Shown in pieces: positions 1 through 5,601 of a stretch of 7,019 nt of DNA. Made by a program: the position numbers and the translations under genes. The notes under the pieces were generated by a model. That model was not told the origin of the DNA. It saw nothing but the letters and a program-made list of their open reading frames with translations, and ran no database searches. This stretch comes from Lachnospiraceae bacterium UBA3386 (GTDB lineage: Bacteria > Bacillota > Clostridia > Lachnospirales > Lachnospiraceae), in contig DEPS01000030.1 of the NCBI GenBank assembly GCA_002358875.1, forward strand, positions 1-7,019. Reading direction: 5' to 3'. Numbering within the stretch: position 1 is the first letter of the stretch; the number at the start of each line of letters is the position of its first letter.

Positions 1-500
1 GTTTTAGGAGAAATATACGTATACATTTCCATTATCTTGACATATGTATTCAAATCTTCATGCTCAACATTACCACTTATTGAAAACTCAACTATAAACG
101 AATACTCAGTGAATGGATTGTTTTGAATTCTTTCTTCAACCTCATTTAAACCTATTTGGTTAAAATCAATCTTTGGTACTATATTCTTTTCCAGTTTTTC
201 TTGGTCAGATACTATTTTTAGTAAATCAATGCATTTCTTATATGATGATTGCATTAATATCTTAGCTGTTAACTCTGCGTTCTGGTCTTTTTTAATCTGA
301 CGTTTATCTACAACGATAAATGTGACGATATATAAAGCTATCACAACAAAAGCATTGAAAATGGCACTGAATAAACTAATATTTATATTTTTTACATGAA
401 ATCCAAGAAAAGACGCTGTATTAAAATAGTCAAAGACTATATATAGCGCAAATACCACCACTAAACACTTTAAAATCTGTGTTGAGATGTTTTTTTTCAA
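1..500 (-). CDS. Two-span membrane protein, unknown function (partial, N-terminal 166 codons)
   Basis: I do not recognise this family. The reading frame is open from position 500 to the window edge, so the C-terminus is missing. The chosen start is TTG at 500-498: no ATG or GTG is in frame upstream, and a GGAG ribosome site lies 11 bases before it, a slightly long gap. Residues about 9-26 and 42-64 are hydrophobic (the second includes FNAFVVIALYIVTFIVV) and look like two membrane helices. A basic stretch DKRQIKKDQ follows, so the rest (SSYKKCIDLLKIVSDQEKLE...) is probably cytosolic and partly helical. The gene is AT-rich. Possible minus-strand -10 boxes are TACAAT just before the ribosome site and TATAAT at 569-574, neither with a good -35. 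It lies in the same direction as the ptuAB genes but about 690 bp away. The reality of the gene is fairly sure; its function is not. Confidence 0.7.
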   Translation of the reverse strand, partial: MKKNISTQILKCLVVVFALYIVFDYFNTASFLGFHVKNINISLFSAIFNAFVVIALYIVTFIVVDKRQIKKDQNAELTAKILMQSSYKKCIDLLKIVSDQEKLEKNIVPKIDFNQIGLNEVEERIQNNPFTEYSFIVEFSISGNVEHEDLNTYVKIMEMYTYISPK

Positions 501-561
501 TCCAAACTCATCTCCTTTTTCTATTGTAATTCCAAAAAATGATTTTTTACATATAAACGTC

Positions 562-702
562 TTAGATGATTATAGTAACAAACCATAGTATCACAGAACA
601 TATCACCCTAAAGACGTTCATTTTATATGTTTCTCTTTCCTTATAACAGCCAACTTCTCTTGAAGCTTCCAAAAAGAAGACCCTCCGGCTTCTAGCTTTC
701 AT
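562..702 (-). CDS. Possible small ORF, 46 codons, with hydrophobic C-terminus
   Basis: ATG at 702-700 is preceded by a GAAGG ribosome-site-like sequence 7 bases upstream. The frame runs to TAA at 562-564. The first 27 residues are charged (KARSRR..., SREVGCYKERETYK). The last 19, starting at an internal ATG at 621 (MNVFRVICSVILWFVTIII), are almost entirely hydrophobic and could form one membrane helix. The sequences around that internal ATG and just after the stop form an imperfect inverted repeat (ACATATAAA and CGTCTT on one side, AAGACG and TTTATATGT on the other), which could mask the internal start in the RNA. This layout recalls type I toxin messages, but I do not recognise the peptide. 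A terminator-like hairpin inside the ORF argues against it. It could be chance. Confidence 0.25.
   Translation of the reverse strand: MKARSRRVFFLEASREVGCYKERETYKMNVFRVICSVILWFVTIII
671..693 (-). terminator. Terminator-like hairpin with T5
   Basis: On the minus strand AGAAG (693-689) pairs with CTTCT (679-675), and CC can pair with GG inside across a bulged T, followed by TTTTT (675-671). It sits about 500 bp downstream of the ptuB stop and is the first hairpin of this kind I see after ptuB, so it may end the defence transcript. The stem is short, and it overlaps the possible small ORF at 562-702. Confidence 0.35.
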
Positions 703-899
703 TTAACTACCTTCGATCTGAAATGAACTGCTTACGCATGATAGTCGTTTCTACTGTGAATCGACATCTCCATGGGCAAGTCTCCTAAGGCGCTTTTAAA
801 ACAGCGTTTCTAATGTCTTTATACATACTCTCCGAGATATCGCGAACAAATTTCCATGGGATATTTAGGTTCTATATTCAAGCATTTTTGATTATACAT

Positions 900-1134
900 T
901 CAATTCAATAATTTCTTAATCTTATCAGTAAGTAGTCCATTTGAGTCACTTTTAATACCCAATATCCTGCGGAACGTCTCACTTAACACACGTGTTTAAA
1001 TATTTCGACTGACGTATCCTCAATATTCTGATTATCCTTCTCCGATGGGCTGTAAGACTTTTTGTTGTCAAAACATTGTCACCCTGTTTGTGAATTATTT
1101 CCTCTCTAATATCCCCGGCAGAACCCCGGCGCAA
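900..1134 (-). pseudogene. Possible decayed gene fragment, frameshifted
   Basis: Three successive minus-strand stretches, each in a different frame, look coding. The first, after a TGA at 1137-1135, begins TTG at 1134 and includes DIREEIIHKQGDN. The second, open from 1078 to 983, includes EKDNQNIEDTSVEIFKHV. The third, open from 995 to the TGA at 902-900, includes ETFRRILGIKSDSNGLLTDK and KIKKLLN. A 2-base change in the GTGTGT run near 987-992 would join the second to the third, giving FKHVLSETFRRILG. After the TGA the same frame continues with an ATG and 26 more codons to 819. I do not recognise the protein. It may be the remnant of a gene that once followed ptuB, or chance open frames in AT-rich DNA. 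Confidence 0.28.
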
Positions 1135-1192
1135 TCATAAGGTAATAGCCGCCTGCTCACGTCAACGCAACTGACAGCTCTTCCCGTTAGCA

Positions 1193-1879
1193 TCAAAATT
1201 CTGCAGTGTGCTTCTTCAGCCACCAGATCAAAATCCCGACATACGGAGGTTTCAAATCTGATTCGTTCTCATAACGGGCGAGCAACCTCGCATAGTACTC
1301 CCTGTCTCCCTTATGTTTGGCATCCAGCTCTATCAGCATAGCGTTCAATGCCTGCTTCCTGCATCTGATAAGGTTCAACGCCTCACAGTTCAGGTTCAAC
1401 ACGTCATTCAGCTGTGCATCAATCTTTTCGTTATCGGAATAGATCCTTCCGCTGCTCCTGTACCGGATGCTTTCCAGCGTACTTGCAATCAGAGGATTTA
1501 AGTCCAGCTGTTTATTACCTCTTTTGGCGTCACATGTCTTCTCATCATCCGAGCGGGCATTGCGGTTACCATTGCAGACTGCCAGCATATTGTTGTAATC
1601 CAGAGCCTTCTGCGGATCCGTTTTGCTTTGCGGATCAATATGCTCAATGGTCGCGCCGGGGCTTCTCTTTGGATCCGGAATCCTGCGCATACAGTATGCA
1701 CAGATTCTCCCCTGATCATTCATAAGGTGCTCCAGAATCACTTCATAGAGATCCTCTGGTTCTCCGTTCTCGCGTTTTCTCCCGGTTGGTGCGCCGTGCA
1801 TGTTCTGATAAGAAGCGCCTATCATGTTTTTATATTGCTGTAATGCGCGCGGTTCGCGCCTTTTTCTAATCAGAATCAT
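1193..1879 (-). CDS. ptuB: HNH endonuclease PtuB, retron/Septu type
   Basis: PtuB is the nuclease half of the Septu anti-phage system; in this family it is activated with the PtuA ATPase to cut nucleic acid during infection. The 228-residue protein starts MILIRKRREP, the short N-terminal form typical of the TIGR02646 retron-type HNH family. A longer in-frame start at 1957 would overlap ptuA and lacks support. The chosen ATG has GAGG 8 bases upstream, formed by the TGA stop of ptuA itself. The HNH core is visible: CAYC at 60-63, the catalytic-type EH at 79-80 (IEHIDP), NN at 96-97 with NMLAVC following, and TCD at 115-117. Cysteines 60, 63, 102 and 116 could bind a structural zinc ion. It ends at TGA 1195-1193. 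All expected motifs are intact. The family call is firm; the exact substrate is not known from sequence. Confidence 0.88.
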   Translation of the reverse strand: MILIRKRREPRALQQYKNMIGASYQNMHGAPTGRKRENGEPEDLYEVILEHLMNDQGRICAYCMRRIPDPKRSPGATIEHIDPQSKTDPQKALDYNNMLAVCNGNRNARSDDEKTCDAKRGNKQLDLNPLIASTLESIRYRSSGRIYSDNEKIDAQLNDVLNLNCEALNLIRCRKQALNAMLIELDAKHKGDREYYARLLARYENESDLKPPYVGILIWWLKKHTAEF

Positions 1880-1883
1880 AAAA

Positions 1884-1893
1884 AAAGCCTCAT
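1884..1893 (-). promoter_or_regulatory. Ribosome binding site of ptuB overlapping the ptuA stop codon
   Basis: The minus strand reads ATGAGGC then seven T then the ptuB ATG. The TGA that ends ptuA provides the first bases of the GAGG ribosome site, 8 bases before ptuB. Ribosomes finishing ptuA would therefore be placed to start ptuB, which suggests coupled translation and a fixed ratio of the two subunits. This also fixes the ptuB start at 1879. Confidence 0.6.
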
Positions 1894-3182
1894 GCTTCTT
1901 CCAGGCTAAGCTGTACCTCACAGGCTGCCGCCTCCGGATCGTCCGTTCCGATTTCATCTTCGATTGCAGTCAGGACCATTCTTGCTTTGTCAAGTTTTCC
2001 TTCATCAACCGCTGAATAAAAGTCCTCAAACATCTTTTTGATCCGTTCAGGTCTCTCGTTGGAGCGCATGACGGATTGGATAATGCTGTTTGCATCCTTT
2101 CCATAAACCTCAAGCCCGGCACTCTCCGGCTGTTTGTCTCTGAGCAGGATCAGATTATCACTCCGGATGGAATTGATAACAATCGGTGCGTGGGTCGTGA
2201 CAATGAACTGTACACGAGGAAAGAGCGTCATCAAATCCTCCAGAATCCTTTCCTGCCAGGTGGGATGCAGATGCAGGTCAACCTCATCAATCATTACAAG
2301 TCCTGGTGTTTCTGTCAGGGCTTTTTCCATTAAATCCGGATTCAGAAGGGACATACGATATGCAATATCCGAGATCAGACTCAACGTCCCTTTGTATCCA
2401 TCACTCAATTGGCTGAGCGGCATACGCATCCTTTTGTCGCCTTCATCATAATAGATATCGAGTTCATTGGAGCCCAAATTAAATTGCAGGACCGCATTTG
2501 TATGTCCCGTAATCTTTTCATAATATGTCTCGACCGCTTTGCACACGACGTCGAATTCAGGAATGTTACCCATTCCGTTTTCCTGATTCTGATATTTTTG
2601 AACGGTCATCTTTTTAAACCAGTTCATCATAAGCTTGATGTTCGCTGTCCCGTCCAGACTATCAACGTATCCGTACAGGCGACTATTCCTTTTAAAAGTG
2701 TCCGTCCGCTTTTCACGGTGGTAATCCCACAGGCGGCCTGTTCCATAATAAGCAACCACAGGCAGCATCAAGGATTTATCATCGGAACGAATCCCGGATA
2801 AAAGCTTCTTTCCAAGGTCTGTCATTTGACGTGCCTCGATAATTGTAGTTTTTCCCTCAGGACCATTAAGACTTCGTTTCCATTCGATAGAGTCATTCTG
2901 AGGACAGCCACATGCTGCAATTTCTACTGGAAACTGAGCTTCTCCTCCCGGTAAGCTCCCAGTTGGAAAAGGCATCAGCGTTGCATCTCTTTTATTTATA
3001 GATTTCCCGCTAAGCTCATCAATCGGCTGAAACATCGTGCCTGCCGCAATCGCTGCGGCCTCCAAGACGGCTGTTTTGCCAGATCCGTTGTCGCCTGCGA
3101 TTACAGACATTCGTTCTGTAAACTTCAGCTCTGTATTATCAAAACAGCGGAAGTTCTTTAATGTCAAACTTTCTAAAAACAT
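1890..3182 (-). CDS. ptuA: AAA/ABC-type ATPase PtuA of a Septu defence module
   Basis: PtuA is the ATPase half of Septu. Related proteins form oligomers, bind PtuB and control its nuclease activity through ATP and nucleotide state. The 430-residue protein shows an SMC/OLD-like head: N-terminal strand MFLESLTLKNFRCFDNTEL, Walker A GDNGSGKT at 30-37, an ABC-like signature QLSDGYKG at 258-265, Walker B LVMIDE at 295-300 with E300 as likely catalytic base, the D-loop region DLHLHP, and the switch histidine H331 in TTHAPIV. The last 90 residues are acidic and helical, with no TOPRIM nuclease domain, so this is not a full OLD protein. The start at 3182 is preferred because AAAGGA lies 6 bases upstream; a longer in-frame start at 3206 has no such site. 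ptuB follows after 10 bases. AAA_21/AAA_23-type annotation is the alternative generic name. Confidence 0.88.
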   Translation of the reverse strand: MFLESLTLKNFRCFDNTELKFTERMSVIAGDNGSGKTAVLEAAAIAAGTMFQPIDELSGKSINKRDATLMPFPTGSLPGGEAQFPVEIAACGCPQNDSIEWKRSLNGPEGKTTIIEARQMTDLGKKLLSGIRSDDKSLMLPVVAYYGTGRLWDYHREKRTDTFKRNSRLYGYVDSLDGTANIKLMMNWFKKMTVQKYQNQENGMGNIPEFDVVCKAVETYYEKITGHTNAVLQFNLGSNELDIYYDEGDKRMRMPLSQLSDGYKGTLSLISDIAYRMSLLNPDLMEKALTETPGLVMIDEVDLHLHPTWQERILEDLMTLFPRVQFIVTTHAPIVINSIRSDNLILLRDKQPESAGLEVYGKDANSIIQSVMRSNERPERIKKMFEDFYSAVDEGKLDKARMVLTAIEDEIGTDDPEAAACEVQLSLEEA

Positions 3183-3197
3183 GTTCTTTCCTTTCTG

Positions 3198-3236
3198 AAA
3201 AAACATTGAATATGGATAGTAATAATATGTTCAATG
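3198..3236 (-). terminator. Hairpin with T6 between the DUF6680-like gene and ptuA (terminator or attenuator)
   Basis: On the minus strand CATTGAACATAT (3236-3225) pairs with ATATTCAATG (3213-3204), with one or two bases bulged, and TTTTTT follows at 3203-3198. The ptuA ribosome site AAAGGA begins only a few bases later. The stem is AT-rich, so termination could be partial. Its place, 66 bp between two co-directional genes, suggests it lowers transcription of ptuAB relative to the upstream gene, or that ptuA has its own start nearby. Confidence 0.5.
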
Positions 3237-3248
3237 ATTAAAATATCA

Positions 3249-3746
3249 TTAGATGGACTCCTTTGGAAACATACTACCCATTTTTGTCAGCACTTCCAAA
3301 TATGCTTGTTGAGATTTCTTTTGAGCTTCTAGTTGGTTCAAAAATCCATCTGGAACATAGGGGTTTTGTATTGTTTCCCAAGTTATTTTATCCTTATATC
3401 CCAAAGCATTCGCTATAGTTTCCAATAATTTAAATTGTGCTTGTTCAATTTTCTTTAAATGCTGCAGGTCCGGATTGGAGGTATGATATTTATCATTCAA
3501 ATCTTTCCATGCAGATAGAACTAAGTTATCGTCAGAAAAAACTATATCAATAACATTCAGTGCATGAACACTATCTACGGTCCACCCATAAATTCGAGCT
3601 GTCATAAGTATCTTAAATATTTGTAATTTATCTTTACGTTTTTCAGCTCTATCTTGCAACTTCTGAGCTATTACGACTGCAATGACAGGAGCTACTATTA
3701 CTGCTATTATATTGATAATCGTTATAACAACTTGGAAACAAGTCAT
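3249..3746 (-). CDS. Single-span membrane protein, DUF6680-like
   Basis: The 165-residue protein has one N-terminal membrane helix (residues about 4-26, VVITIINIIAVIVAPVIAVVIAQ), then a basic amphipathic segment KLQDRAEKRKDKL, then a soluble domain with ILMTAR, HALNVIDIVF, AWKDLNDKYH, LLETIANALGY and PYVPDGFLNQLEAQ. The order and wording of these motifs match what I remember of DUF6680 proteins, whose role is unknown. The start at 3746 is chosen because GGGAGG lies 7 bases upstream. ATGs at 3773 and 3752 would have no ribosome site or one too close. It lies 66 bp upstream of ptuA in the same direction and is AT-rich like the other island genes. A TATAAT lies at 3875-3880 without a clear -35. 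It might be an accessory part of the defence unit, perhaps a membrane anchor, but nothing in the sequence proves this. Confidence 0.75.
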   Translation of the reverse strand: MTCFQVVITIINIIAVIVAPVIAVVIAQKLQDRAEKRKDKLQIFKILMTARIYGWTVDSVHALNVIDIVFSDDNLVLSAWKDLNDKYHTSNPDLQHLKKIEQAQFKLLETIANALGYKDKITWETIQNPYVPDGFLNQLEAQKKSQQAYLEVLTKMGSMFPKESI

Positions 3747-3893
3747 AATCATGCCTCCCAAACAACAATCCATCGTTTAATCACGCTACACTTGGATTAA
3801 TATACCCAGCCATTCACTTTTGTACTTGAAGTTACGTAGACCGCCAACATCTGTGTTTTTTCCTTTCAAGTAACATTATAAGAAAGCAGATAC
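3747..3893. other. Spacer holding the undefined downstream end of the IS
   Basis: The left end of the insertion sequence must lie in about 150 bp between the transposase stop and the DUF6680-like gene. I find an 8-bp inverted repeat TACTTGAA (3823-3830) and TTCAAGTA (3865-3872), and a minus-strand TATAAT at 3875-3880 that could serve the gene to the left. I do not find a good match to the right end of the element or a target duplication, so the exact border is open. Confidence 0.4.
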
Positions 3894-5438
3894 CTATAAA
3901 CTATAATGTGGAATCAACAATCCGTTAGACTGCTCAATGTAGAGCGGACAGGTGATGTCAAACGTCTTGTAAAAACCGTTTGCTTTGGCCTGCGGCTCTG
4001 TGTTTGATATCTTCGTGCTTCTTACGGTGCATTTTTGGTTGCGTAATGTCATGAATATTTCTTCTTTGTTGTCATAGATGCAGTTTGTTTTATTCTGGAT
4101 ATACACGTTCATTGTTGCCGCAATCATGGACAGGATCAGATGGCCATACAGGGCTTCCTCGCTGTGGATGCGGAGCGGCGTAAGTTTCGAGCTTCCCTTG
4201 CTGATGTCAAAATACTGTTCTACAAGCTGCCTCGTATAGTAAGCGGGAAGGATCCCGTCTGTTTCAAAGGGAAGGGAAGACACGATCATGAACAGGCCGG
4301 TTCCTTCCAGTTTTTTGTGAAGGCTTGCAGTGCTTGAGTGTTCCTTTTGGGCACGCTTAATGGCTTTGTGGGATTCGTCGCTGGCACGATCCACATCATA
4401 GCCCAGATAGGCGAAGCCTTCGTGTTTCTTATGACCAAGCAAACAGTCAACTCGCTTGATATAGACGTACCTGTCCTTGTACTGCACCAGGTTTTCAGCC
4501 GTCCTGAGGGTTGGGTAATGTGCTTTTACCACTTCGTTATAAACCGAAAACTTGGAGGAAAGCCTTGAAAGGAAATCAATATCGCAGGCATACAGCTCCT
4601 CAACATTATCGTTGGTATAGTATCCGGCATCCATGATCACAAAATCGGCAGCCATTTCCCTCATAAAGAGTTCATTCAGGGTCCTTGTTATGGTGGAAAG
4701 GTCAACTATGTTCCCCGGAGTGATGCGGAACAGAAGAGGGTAACCAGTATCGCGCTGGACAAGTACAGTCATCCTTACCTCCCGGCTGATTTTCCCGTTG
4801 TGGTTGCTGACAGCCGTTAAAGGGAAATGGATATTGTTTGGGAGTCCTGTGCTGTCCATCAGTACCGCCGGGTCGTCACAGATCGACCTGACCCATTTTA
4901 CGTGCGCGTCGAAATAATCACTTACGGTTTCCGGCTTCCCAAGAGATTCAAGGAAATCCGTAATGCGCTGGCTGATCAGGTTTGCCTTTGGGTACAGGAT
5001 GCTGGAATAGTTCCCTTCATACCAGGTCTTCGCATGCGAGTTGGCACTGTTGCAAAGCAGGTAGTACTGGACCATCGAATAGAGGGTGTCTTTGTTCCTG
5101 TACGGTATGCTGTCAAGCACCTTATTGTAGCCTGTCGCACGCAGAAGTGAATCGACAAAAAAAGCATCTCCAAAATCCAGGATAATGACCGGTTTCTTCC
5201 TGCCATCCTTTTTCAGATCGGACACATATGTTTCGTCTGCTTTGCCATACAAACCTGTTTCGGGGTCGTACGAGAAGATGCCGCGCTCCTTGTTGCAGAA
5301 TATAAAATGCTCTTTGTCGATAACACGCCCAAGATAGATGACATCTTTTTTCCGCACCCTTCCGGTTTCGTCACGGTAAGATGTTCCCGGAATTTTAGCG
5401 TATTCATTGCCGCCCATAGTCTGGTAAGAAAGCTTCAT
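3894..5438 (-). CDS. IS1634-family DDE transposase
   Basis: This enzyme moves its own insertion sequence by DDE (RNase H fold) chemistry. The 514-residue protein is full length for the family. Visible features: the N-terminal domain (YRDETGRVRK, ILDFGDAFFVDSLLR at 86-100), the helical segment KTWYEGNYSSILYP at 137-150, first catalytic D195 (VLMDSTG), second D270 (FVIMDAGYY), and the IS4-type YREK signature Y400-R403-E407-K414 (YTRQLVEQYFDISK). All catalytic residues are present and the frame is unbroken, so the element could be active. ATG at 5438 has AGGTG 5 bases upstream. The gene has its own extended -10 promoter at 5478-5483 and points the same way as the broken helicase upstream and the defence genes downstream. 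Confidence 0.93.
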   Translation of the reverse strand: MKLSYQTMGGNEYAKIPGTSYRDETGRVRKKDVIYLGRVIDKEHFIFCNKERGIFSYDPETGLYGKADETYVSDLKKDGRKKPVIILDFGDAFFVDSLLRATGYNKVLDSIPYRNKDTLYSMVQYYLLCNSANSHAKTWYEGNYSSILYPKANLISQRITDFLESLGKPETVSDYFDAHVKWVRSICDDPAVLMDSTGLPNNIHFPLTAVSNHNGKISREVRMTVLVQRDTGYPLLFRITPGNIVDLSTITRTLNELFMREMAADFVIMDAGYYTNDNVEELYACDIDFLSRLSSKFSVYNEVVKAHYPTLRTAENLVQYKDRYVYIKRVDCLLGHKKHEGFAYLGYDVDRASDESHKAIKRAQKEHSSTASLHKKLEGTGLFMIVSSLPFETDGILPAYYTRQLVEQYFDISKGSSKLTPLRIHSEEALYGHLILSMIAATMNVYIQNKTNCIYDNKEEIFMTLRNQKCTVRSTKISNTEPQAKANGFYKTFDITCPLYIEQSNGLLIPHYSL

Positions 5439-5448
5439 AATATCACCT

Positions 5449-5477
5449 GTAGTTAAAATTTATATTATTTTAACTAC
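5449..5477. repeat. Perfect 10-bp inverted repeat over the transposase transcription start
   Basis: GTAGTTAAAA (5449-5458) and TTTTAACTAC (5468-5477) form a perfect inverted repeat with a 9-base AT spacer. It begins directly after the -10 box on the minus strand, so it covers the expected transcription start and leader. It could be a binding site through which transposase or a host protein represses the promoter, or an RNA hairpin limiting translation. Two further copies of the 10-mer lie at 5573-5582 and 5592-5601. Confidence 0.6.
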
Positions 5478-5487
5478 ATTATACCAG
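5478..5487 (-). promoter_or_regulatory. Promoter -10 of the transposase gene (extended type)
   Basis: The minus strand reads TGGTATAAT, a perfect -10 box (5483-5478) with the TG extension one base upstream. No good -35 is found at 17 bases (TTCCAT), which an extended -10 can tolerate. The start codon lies about 40 bases downstream. Confidence 0.55.
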
Positions 5488-5526
5488 ATAATGGACTCAT
5501 ATGGAAGCAAAACCACTATAAATGAT

Positions 5527-5548
5527 AAAAAAAGAGGCTATTTTGCCT
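5527..5548 (-). terminator. Small terminator-like hairpin inside the IS upstream end
   Basis: On the minus strand AGGC (5548-5545) pairs with GCCT (5538-5535), followed by C and TTTTTTT (5533-5527). It lies between the helicase remnant and the transposase promoter. Many insertion sequences carry such a signal to block outside transcription from entering the transposase gene. A second hairpin, CTGTTTT (5547-5553) with AAAACAG (5561-5567), overlaps its upstream arm by two bases, so the two may compete. Confidence 0.45.
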
Positions 5549-5572
5549 GTTTTCAACAGAAAAACAGACCAT

Positions 5573-5601
5573 GTAGTTAAAACGACACGGCGTAGTTAAA
5601 A
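5573..5601 (+). repeat. Direct repeat pair of GTAGTTAAAA near the IS end
   Basis: Two identical 10-mers at 5573-5582 and 5592-5601 are separated by 9 bases. The same 10-mer forms the inverted pair at 5449-5477 with the same 9-base spacing. The position at the element's end suggests transposase binding sites. Confidence 0.6.

Larger units (their letters stand above)
501..1192. other. Long gap between ptuB and the membrane protein; no confident gene
   Basis: This stretch of about 690 bp has no intact gene of normal size. On the minus strand it holds, in order: a GCCGGGG direct repeat (two copies 11 bases apart, around 1114-1131), a set of short coding-like segments in three frames separated by stops (900-1134), a further 26-codon stretch in the same frame (819-899), a possible 46-codon ORF (562-702), a terminator-like hairpin (671-693), and an imperfect inverted repeat near 549-632. 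I see no tRNA and no CRISPR repeat. A structured non-coding RNA cannot be excluded by eye. Confidence 0.6.

Noticed and set aside
1..1192. Retron reverse transcriptase or msr/msd RNA
   Set aside because: No reverse transcriptase motif such as YADD is seen in any read frame, and I could not identify the paired repeats of a retron RNA.
1880..1957. Longer N-terminus for the HNH nuclease starting at 1957
   Set aside because: It would overlap ptuA by 68 bases, has no ribosome site, and the family pattern begins at MILIRKRREP, where a GAGG site fits.
3183..3206. Longer N-terminus for ptuA starting at 3206
   Set aside because: The extra residues would be encoded by the T-run and ribosome-site region, and the strong AAAGGA site sits 6 bases before the 3182 start.
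3873..5525. Direct similarity between the two IS sides (AAGCA...ACC...TATAAA near 3885-3900 and 5503-5520)
   Set aside because: Matches are short, gapped and in direct orientation, so they are neither terminal inverted repeats nor a clean target duplication.
5440..5601. CRISPR-like array from the repeated 10-mer
   Set aside because: Repeats are too short, mixed in direction, and lie inside the insertion sequence end.
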